Shown here: one piece after another, positions 1 through 4,152 of the stretch
Position numbering within the stretch: position 1 is the first letter of the stretch
How the letters are laid out: each line of letters begins with the position of its first letter
From: Calditrichota bacterium
GTDB lineage: Bacteria; Calditrichota; Calditrichia; RBG-13-44-9; J075
Direction: 5' to 3'
Length of the DNA stretch: 7,343 bases
Assembly (NCBI GenBank): GCA_024275555.1
Contig: JAJRYW010000164.1
Span: 1 to 7,343, forward strand
Program-made: the position numbers and the translations under genes
The notes under the pieces: generated by a model
The model's input: the letters and a program-made list of their open reading frames with translations, nothing else
Told to the model about the DNA's origin: nothing
Databases searched by the model: none

Positions 1-399
1 GGTACGGCGGGTGGTGGTTATTTCCAGTTCGCCAAAGAAGATTCCGGAGGCGTCATCCCAATAATTGTAAGCCTGATGACGCTCAAAGGGGGGCTCGGGA
101 CCGCCTAATTTCATAAAAGTTACATGAGTACCGTTTGCCGACTTAGCTGCCATCGGCCGGATGATACTATTGGCGGCATAGTCATACCAGGACAACCCGA
201 AGGAATCGCCAACCGTTTCGGTTAAGTTGTCCCAGGGCTTCACCTTGGCCGCTAAATTCTGCTCATCTTGCAGCGTGGCGATGCGGGCTTTAACATCGGA
301 CAGTTTCCCTTTAACGCGCCGAACTTCTCCAAATATGGAAGTGGATAGCGCCAGGGTAAACACTGCCAATAAAAATATCGTATAGATTTTCCGAACCAT
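1..399 (-). CDS. Secreted protein of unknown function, N-terminal part (runs off the window)
   Basis: The frame is open from ATG at 399-397 to the window edge, giving 133 codons with no stop. An AGGAG Shine-Dalgarno site (409-405) lies 5 nt before the ATG and fixes the start. The product begins MVRKIYTIFLLAVFTLALST, a typical Sec signal peptide: two basic residues and a hydrophobic core of about 16 residues, with likely cleavage near residue 24 (SIFG/E). Residues 26-55 are charged and probably helical. From about residue 65 the chain is rich in aromatic residues and Gly (GLSWYDYAANS, GTHVTFMKLGG, YNYWDDASG), which reads like the first strands of an exported beta-propeller or similar beta-rich protein; that is an impression, not a domain match. 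It is therefore probably exported to the periplasm or cell surface. The C-terminus is missing, so a sorting domain cannot be checked. It is separated from the next gene by about 1 kb and is probably its own transcription unit. Confidence 0.8.
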   Translation of the reverse strand, partial: MVRKIYTIFLLAVFTLALSTSIFGEVRRVKGKLSDVKARIATLQDEQNLAAKVKPWDNLTETVGDSFGLSWYDYAANSIIRPMAAKSANGTHVTFMKLGGPEPPFERHQAYNYWDDASGIFFGELEITTTRRT

Positions 400-403
400 A
401 GCG

Positions 404-409
404 TCTCCT
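404..409 (-). promoter_or_regulatory. Shine-Dalgarno site of the secreted-protein gene
   Basis: On the minus strand the bases read AGGAGA, followed by CGCT and the ATG at 399. It is the clearest ribosome binding site in the window and decides the start of a gene that is cut off at its other end. Confidence 0.75.
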
Positions 410-415
410 AACTTT

Positions 416-467
416 GTTAATTAAAACTGGGTTAATTAAACTTTTTACGGGCTTCACTCCAGTGAAG
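416..467. promoter_or_regulatory. AT-rich leader with a direct repeat and a small inverted repeat upstream of the secreted-protein gene
   Basis: Two copies of GTTAATTAAA lie at 416-425 and 431-440, 15 bp apart start to start. A perfect inverted repeat CTTCACT-CC-AGTGAAG follows at 452-467. Both lie just upstream of the secreted-protein gene on the minus strand, where a promoter, operator or 5' leader would be expected. No convincing -35/-10 pair could be assigned, so a regulatory role is inference from position and symmetry only. Confidence 0.3.
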
Positions 468-761
468 TAAGATTAAAACAATTAGAGCATCATCCATGAC
501 CTAATTAAGTAAACCTGACTTTATGCGGCACTTTTCTGGAAGCCACCACCCCCTTTTCGATGTTTGAAAATGGGACAACAATCATACCAACCAGGGCTGG
601 AATGACATCTACTTTACTATTTTTTCAAAACTTAACTACCCTAAAGCTGTGGGTTCGCCTTTGTGGCATTCGATTGGAATTGCCTATAAAACAGGAAAAA
701 GTTTTCCTTCTTATACGAGACAAGAGGGGGGCTAAGAAGAGAGAGCTACCATACCCTGTTA

Positions 762-777
762 GGGCGCTTTTACGCCC
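762..777. other. Small hairpin GGGCG-6 nt-CGCCC
   Basis: A 5-bp GC stem with the loop CTTTTA sits in the gene-free region. Neither strand has a proper T-run after it, so it is not a convincing terminator. It is recorded only as possible local structure. Confidence 0.3.
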
Positions 778-886
778 GGGGCAAGATCAACATGACATAT
801 AAATCGAAGGTAAAACACAAATCGTTGAAAAACCGGTAGGCCGTAACGCTTCCTCTTATTGAGCCTCCTCTATTTTTTCAGATTAG

Positions 887-987
887 CCCCTTTCGGGGTC
901 TTAATCAACTCCCGGCCGGCCGGGATTGTCGATTTTGTTCTGTCGAAGACAGCTTACTTTCGCACCGAAGTGTGCAAAATTACTTAG
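887..987 (+). repeat. Palindrome-rich dispersed repeat, element A
   Basis: This is one of two copies of a roughly 100-bp non-coding unit; the other is inverted at 3942-4045. In order it has a CCCC-TTTC-GGGG hairpin (887-898), the 14-bp perfect palindrome CCCGGCCGGCCGGG (911-924), a TGTC-GAA-GACA hairpin (941-951), and the tail ACCGAAGTGTGC...ACTTAG (964-987). The first part (887-951) matches copy B with 61 of 65 aligned columns identical (three substitutions, one gap), and the tail matches at 21 of 24. In place of the second 16-bp palindrome of copy B, this copy has 12 unrelated bases (952-963), so A looks like the more degraded or shorter variant. No coding capacity was seen. Confidence 0.85.
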
Positions 988-1179
988 TAACTTGAGAGCT
1001 AATTGTATAGTTCACAAAACCTTAAAACCAATGACGGGGTGTCGTACTTTATGTGACGGAAATATTATAACCTTGCGGACTTTAATATGCAAGAGTTTTG
1101 TTCATTTTTAAAAGGGGAAAAAGAAGGATAACACCTTGTATTTCATTATTTTTAGCCTGATTAATTCATAAATTACTCA

Positions 1180-1195
1180 CCCCGGCTGGCCGGGG
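1180..1195. repeat. Variant CCGG palindrome, partial relative of elements A/B
   Basis: The 16-mer CCCCGGCTGGCCGGGG differs at one position from the perfect palindrome CCCCGGCCGGCCGGGG in element B. It is preceded by CA as in B read on the minus strand, but the flanks then diverge. It is most simply a solitary or eroded piece of the same repeat family. Confidence 0.55.
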
Positions 1196-1197
1196 CT

Positions 1198-1305
1198 AAG
1201 CCGCAAAGAAACAACATATTAGAAAAAAATCTGAAAAAAATTTAGTTCTTGAATCTCTGTTCCAACATATTTCTGAACTTCGCTTTTTTCAATACTTTGC
1301 GGCTT
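1198..1305. repeat. 11-bp inverted repeat enclosing an 86-bp AT-rich core
   Basis: AAGCCGCAAAG at 1198-1208 is perfectly inverted as CTTTGCGGCTT at 1295-1305. The 86 bases between are strongly AT-rich, unlike the flanks, and contain two related words, ACAACATATT and CCAACATATT. The arrangement resembles a miniature element with terminal inverted repeats or a long hairpin. No target-site duplication was identified and no transposase gene is present, so neither reading is proven. Confidence 0.45.
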
Positions 1306-1381
1306 TTTCCAACGGAACCGCTTCGCGGGCGTCTTGGCGTGATGAATTATTCAGGTTAGAACCAGGCAGAGCAGAATCCGG

Positions 1382-1403
1382 CCGCTACAAAACTGTTTTG
1401 CGG
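1382..1403. other. Inverted repeat downstream of the 98-residue gene
   Basis: CCG-CTA-CAAAA-CTG-TTTTG-CGG forms an interrupted stem about 20 bp past the stop codon of the small gene. Its position suits a transcription end signal, but no T-run follows on the minus strand, so a rho-independent terminator is not supported. Confidence 0.3.
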
Positions 1404-1423
1404 TACAGGAAGCGGCGGTGCAT

Positions 1424-1720
1424 CTACCACCACTCCTCAAGTTCCACCTGCAATTCGGCGGGCAGGGGAATCGGGCGATCTTCCGCCTCTAACCGTTTTA
1501 ACTCGGTGATGATTAAGGCGATCTGTTTATCCACACTGTGCTTTTTATTGATAAACAGGATTTCCTTATCCCCTTCGACGAGACAAATCCCCCCCCGGAA
1601 GCGCCCGGCTTCCACCCGGGTCTCGATGCCGTTCTCCAGCAAGACATCACAAAGCCGTTTAAACAGCTTCTGGTATTCCGGGTTCTCTGCCGGACGCGGT
1701 TTTCGCTTCCGTTTACGCAT
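1424..1720 (-). CDS. Small conserved-type protein of unknown function (98 aa)
   Basis: The chosen start is ATG 1720-1718, with GGAGAG (1735-1730) 9 nt upstream; the stop is TAG at 1426-1424. The frame can be extended upstream to 1891, but that would overlap the end of the guanylyltransferase gene and adds a non-protein-like Cys/Ser/Thr/Pro-rich stretch. The protein has a very basic N-terminus (MRKRKRKPRP), a helix-like segment (residues 13-28), a short beta-like section with GRFRGGICLVEGDKEILFIN, a second helix around KQIALIITELKRLEAED, and an acidic end (ELQVELEEWW). The pattern GIE.R...G.FRGG.C.V.G....L.INK is familiar from unnamed short proteins of Bacteroidetes-like genomes, but I know of no function. 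It lies 124 bp downstream of the guanylyltransferase in the same direction, possibly in one transcript. A run of eight G (coding strand, 1596-1589) encodes the Arg-Gly-Gly segment. Confidence 0.75.
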   Translation of the reverse strand: MRKRKRKPRPAENPEYQKLFKRLCDVLLENGIETRVEAGRFRGGICLVEGDKEILFINKKHSVDKQIALIITELKRLEAEDRPIPLPAELQVELEEWW

Positions 1721-1758
1721 GGCGCTAAGCTCTCCAGGATAGTTTTCAGCGCATCCGA

Positions 1759-1798
1759 AGCGCCCCGGCGTAGTGGCAGGCGTCGATTCAGGGGCGCT
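1759..1798. other. Long-loop inverted repeat between the guanylyltransferase and the small gene
   Basis: AGCGCCCC (1759-1766) is perfectly inverted as GGGGCGCT (1791-1798), with 24 bases between. It lies in the 124-bp spacer and could form an RNA hairpin in a read-through transcript. There is no T-run, so it is not a simple terminator, and its role is unknown. Confidence 0.35.
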
Positions 1799-1844
1799 GC
1801 GGTAATTTATGGGACAATTTGTAACTTGGAGCTCACCAACACAA

Positions 1845-2927
1845 CTACAGGTAACGCTCCTGGCCTTTCTTGACCAGCACCTCGACAGCATCTTTTACCT
1901 GCTGGGCATGGGAACGCCGGCAAATCAGCAGGGCGTCGCCGGTATCTACTACAACTAAATCTTCGACTCCCACCAGGGCCACCACCTTATCCGGAGAATA
2001 GACGTAACATTTTTTCGAATCGATGTTAATTAATTGCTGAAACTGGCCGGCATTGCGGTGTTTGTCTTTGTCGGAGATTTCGTAGACGGTTTCCCAACTT
2101 CCCACGTCGTTCCAGCCGATGTCCGCCGGAATTACATAGACGTGGCTGGCGCGCTGCATCACCCCGATGTCAATCGAAATGCTCTTTAAGGCCCGGTATG
2201 ATTTCTCCAGCACCGCTTCATATTTGGGTGTGCCCACGGCGGCCTTCACCAGCTCCAGTTTTTCGAATACATCGGGCAGTTTTTCCTCAATCTCCTTTAA
2301 AATAGTGGAAGCGCGCCAGATAAACATGCCGCTGTTCCAATAGAAATCGCCGCTGTCTAAAAAGCGTAAAGCGGTTTCCAGATTCGGTTTTTCCGCAAAT
2401 GTTTTAACCTTATGCACCCGGTATTTCCCTTTGCGGGTTGCCACTTCACCCGCCTGGATATAACCATAGCCGGTCGCCGGTTCATTGGGAGTAATTCCCA
2501 GGGTCACCAGCGCCTCGTGCTCGGCGGCGTATTCTATGGCCAATTTGAGTACGGTCTGATACTCCTTCACTTTGGCGACCACGTGATCCGCCGGGAGCAC
2601 CACCATCACGGCGTCGGGGTCTTCCCGGGCAATATGCAGGGCGGCCAACCCGATACACGGCGCGGTATTTCTGCCAAACGGCTCCAGGATAAAATTTTGA
2701 TCCCCCAGGCGGGGCAACTGCTCGGCAATAATCTCCTTCTGCTCCGGATTGGTGACAATAAGGATATTCTCATCCGGCGCCAGGCCGGACAACCGGGCAT
2801 AGGTAGCCTGGATCATGGTGGAATCGTCTACAATATTCAGCACCTGCTTGGGCGTTTTCCGCCGACTGCGCGGCCAGAAACGGGTTCCCACCCCCCCGGC
2901 CATTAAAACTGCATACACGTTCATCAT
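1845..2927 (-). CDS. manC: Mannose-1-phosphate guanylyltransferase (GDP-mannose pyrophosphorylase)
   Basis: It makes GDP-mannose from GTP and mannose-1-phosphate in the cytoplasm, the mannose donor for surface polysaccharides, LPS, glycoproteins and deoxy-sugar nucleotides. The nucleotidyltransferase signature GGVGTRFWPRSRRKTPKQ is at residues 11-28. Other family marks are EPFGRNTAP (82-90), LPADHVV (111-117), EPATGYGYI (149-157), FAEKP (177-181), YWNSGMFIW (196-204), SIDIGVM (251-257) and GWNDVGSW (271-278). At 360 residues it is the short, single-domain form and lacks the C-terminal cupin/phosphomannose-isomerase domain of the roughly 480-residue bifunctional enzymes. Two ATGs are adjacent: GAGGA (2935-2931) is 3 nt before the first and 6 nt before the second (2924), so the shorter 359-residue start is at least as likely. 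It lies 124 bp downstream of dapF. A G7 run falls in the GGVGT codons. The family call is firm; manC is used as the common symbol, although some databases call such enzymes manB or algA-like. Confidence 0.95.
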   Translation of the reverse strand: MMNVYAVLMAGGVGTRFWPRSRRKTPKQVLNIVDDSTMIQATYARLSGLAPDENILIVTNPEQKEIIAEQLPRLGDQNFILEPFGRNTAPCIGLAALHIAREDPDAVMVVLPADHVVAKVKEYQTVLKLAIEYAAEHEALVTLGITPNEPATGYGYIQAGEVATRKGKYRVHKVKTFAEKPNLETALRFLDSGDFYWNSGMFIWRASTILKEIEEKLPDVFEKLELVKAAVGTPKYEAVLEKSYRALKSISIDIGVMQRASHVYVIPADIGWNDVGSWETVYEISDKDKHRNAGQFQQLINIDSKKCYVYSPDKVVALVGVEDLVVVDTGDALLICRRSHAQQVKDAVEVLVKKGQERYL

Positions 2928-2964
2928 TATTCCTCATTTTCGATTTTGTCCGATTAACCCAATT

Positions 2965-2983
2965 TTAGAAGCCCGGGTTCTAA
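2965..2983. other. Imperfect palindrome in the dapF-manC spacer
   Basis: TTAGAA-GCCCGGG-TTCTAA is symmetrical except at its centre. It lies between the dapF stop and the ribosome binding site of the guanylyltransferase gene. It could be a protein-binding site or a weak RNA hairpin. There is no U-run typical of a terminator, and no function is assigned. Confidence 0.3.
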
Positions 2984-3051
2984 CCCAACCGCCCGATGAG
3001 CACGGTAAAGATCAAATTAGTTCTGTAGCCATTTCTGGAGCGGCGCCTAGA

Positions 3052-3876
3052 TCAGGCAAACTGCTCCGGATCGATAACGCCGCTGTAGACCAATCTTACC
3101 GGGCCGGCTAAGGATGTTTCACCCTGGCGATGATCAATATGCACCACCAGTTCGCCGCCGGGATAGATGACCGTCACTTCGGCAGGCCAATTCCAGATTT
3201 TGACCGCAAACATGGCGCAGGCAACCGCGCCGGTGCCGCAGGCCAGCGTCTCGCCCTCCACGCCCCGTTCATAGACGCGGGCGCGCAGCCTCCCTTCTTC
3301 TATCGGTTGAATAAAGTTGACATTGACCCCCCGGGGAGAAAACAAGGGGTGGTTGCGTAATTTCCGCCCTTCCCGGTTCAGATCGATTGCCTCCAGCAGC
3401 CGGGGCGTGGAGACGACCAGGTGGGGCACGCCGGCATCTACCCAGAGCATGGCTTCATCAAACATGGAGAGTTCCCCGGCCAGGCGGGAGGCCTCCATGA
3501 TTACCCGGCCGGAGGGCATGAGAATGAGCGCCCGGGAGCCCGGCAATACAGCGCCCCGGTAGCGCCTCTGGCCGACCCGGAATTCCGCTTCGTCTTCGGC
3601 AAGTCCCAGGCGCCGGGCCGCCATCAGCGCGCAGCGGGCCCCGTTGCCGCACATCTCTGCCGGGCGGCCGTCCGCGTTCCAGTAGCGCATGGAAAAATCG
3701 GCCCCGGAAGCTTCATCCAGCAAAATAAACCCATCCGCCCCAATCCCAAAGCGGCGTTGGCACAGGCGGGCAATCAACGATGAATCGAGATCAGGGAATG
3801 GATGATCCCGGTTGTCGATCACAATAAAATCGTTCCCCGCTCCTTCCATTTTGTAAAAGGTGATTTTACTGCTCAT
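3052..3876 (-). CDS. dapF: Diaminopimelate epimerase
   Basis: It interconverts LL- and meso-diaminopimelate in the cytoplasm, supplying mDAP for peptidoglycan crosslinks and the last precursor of lysine. The start at ATG 3876-3874 gives 274 residues, the same as the E. coli enzyme, and the N-terminus MSSKITFYKMEGAGNDFIVI has the family motif GxGNDF. The two catalytic cysteines are visible: Cys76 in EMCGNGARC and Cys213 in LACGTGA, preceded by RGVEGET. Substrate-binding parts GADG (46-49), AGVPHLVV (148-155) and GVNVNFI (183-189) are present, and no key residue is missing. The frame stays open upstream to 4068, but that stretch translates repeat DNA (element B and the 9-bp repeats), so the longer 338-residue reading is rejected. 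No Shine-Dalgarno sequence precedes the chosen ATG. The stop is TGA at 3054-3052. It lies 276 bp after the lipoprotein gene and 124 bp before the guanylyltransferase gene. Confidence 0.96.
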   Translation of the reverse strand: MSSKITFYKMEGAGNDFIVIDNRDHPFPDLDSSLIARLCQRRFGIGADGFILLDEASGADFSMRYWNADGRPAEMCGNGARCALMAARRLGLAEDEAEFRVGQRRYRGAVLPGSRALILMPSGRVIMEASRLAGELSMFDEAMLWVDAGVPHLVVSTPRLLEAIDLNREGRKLRNHPLFSPRGVNVNFIQPIEEGRLRARVYERGVEGETLACGTGAVACAMFAVKIWNWPAEVTVIYPGGELVVHIDHRQGETSLAGPVRLVYSGVIDPEQFA

Positions 3877-3909
3877 GATAAAGCCAACGTAATTATTCAA
3901 GTCCTTTTT

Positions 3910-3945
3910 GACGGGATGTACAGGATTTACCGGATTAGCTCCTAA
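3910..3945. repeat. Short 9-bp tandem repeat just upstream of dapF
   Basis: Three 9-mers follow one another: GACGGGATG (3910-3918), TACAGGATT (3919-3927) and TACCGGATT (3928-3936), then a diverged AGCTCCTAA. Read on the minus strand they give AATCC(G/T)GTA words. They abut element B and lie in the leader region of dapF. Similar degenerate 'aatcctgtaaatcctgt' words occur between genes in many environmental genomes as far as I recall. No function is known to me. Confidence 0.6.
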
Positions 3946-4045
3946 GTGCTTTCGCACACTTCGGTCCCCGGCCGGCCGGGGTGTCTTCGACAGAGCAAAT
4001 CGACAATCCCGGCCGGCCGGGAGTCGATTGAGACCCCGAAAGGGG
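3942..4045 (-). repeat. Palindrome-rich dispersed repeat, element B (fuller copy)
   Basis: This is the inverted partner of element A (887-987). Read on the minus strand it has a CCCC-TTTC-GGGG hairpin (4045-4034), palindrome CCCGGCCGGCCGGG (4021-4008), hairpin TGTC-GAA-GACA (3992-3982), a second and longer palindrome CCCCGGCCGGCCGGGG (3981-3966), and a tail ACCGAAGTGTGCGAAAGCACTTAG (split as ACCGAAG, then a TGC-GAAA-GCA stem-loop) ending at 3942. Almost the whole unit can fold into consecutive stem-loops. It lies between the lipoprotein gene and dapF, downstream of one and upstream of the other, so it would be transcribed if the genes share a message. It is stop-free in the dapF frame, which lengthens that open frame artificially. 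Confidence 0.85.
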
Positions 4046-4152
4046 ATAAATGTTTTTGTATGGCCCAACCTTTATGGTTCACAAAACAATTTTCAGTGTT
4101 TCTCTGTTATTCTCAGCGTCAAATTCTCAACTTGGATTCGCATTATAAGCTC
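4046..4152. other. Spacer after the lipoprotein gene, no gene seen
   Basis: These 107 bases between the lipoprotein stop and element B are AT-rich. On the minus strand they include degenerate words such as ACGCTGAGAATAACAGAGAA and ACACTGA, which look like simple low-complexity intergenic text. No clear terminator hairpin with a T-run follows the lipoprotein stop, and no promoter for dapF could be assigned with confidence. Confidence 0.5.

Larger units (their letters stand above)
400..1423. other. About 1 kb intergenic stretch without a convincing gene
   Basis: Open frames here are short, lack ribosome binding sites and read as non-protein-like; two of them on the plus strand (560-802, 926-1111) were rejected. 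The stretch contains the leader repeats of the secreted-protein gene, a GGGCG/CGCCC hairpin (762-777), repeat element A (887-987), a variant CCGG palindrome (1180-1195), an 11-bp inverted repeat around an AT-rich core (1198-1305), and a small inverted repeat close to the end of the 98-residue gene (1382-1403). No tRNA, rRNA or known riboswitch was recognised. It may hold a small RNA or remnants of a decayed element, but nothing in the sequence proves that. Confidence 0.6.

Noticed and set aside
658..690. Possible sigma-54 or sigma-70 promoter (TGGCATTCG..., TTGTGG/TATAAA)
   Set aside because: The sigma-54 spacing is wrong, and the sigma-70-like pair leads to no supported gene on the plus strand.
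560..802. 80-codon plus-strand frame
   Set aside because: No ribosome binding site, no recognisable motif, and composition like random intergenic translation.
926..1111. 61-codon plus-strand frame
   Set aside because: It starts inside repeat element A, has no ribosome binding site, and has no protein-like features.
887..1200. CRISPR array suggested by repeated CCGG palindromes
   Set aside because: Repeats are not evenly spaced, spacers are not of constant length, and no cas genes are present.
1721..1891. Longer start for the 98-residue gene (155 residues)
   Set aside because: It would overlap the end of the guanylyltransferase gene, the extension is Cys/Ser/Thr/Pro-rich and unlike a protein start, and a good GGAGAG site supports the ATG at 1720.
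2412..2906. 164-codon plus-strand frame opposite the guanylyltransferase gene
   Set aside because: Antisense shadow of a gene with all family motifs.
3877..4068. N-terminal extension of dapF giving a 338-residue protein
   Set aside because: The extra codons translate element B and the 9-bp repeats, and the family normally starts a few residues before GxGNDF at about 274 residues in total.
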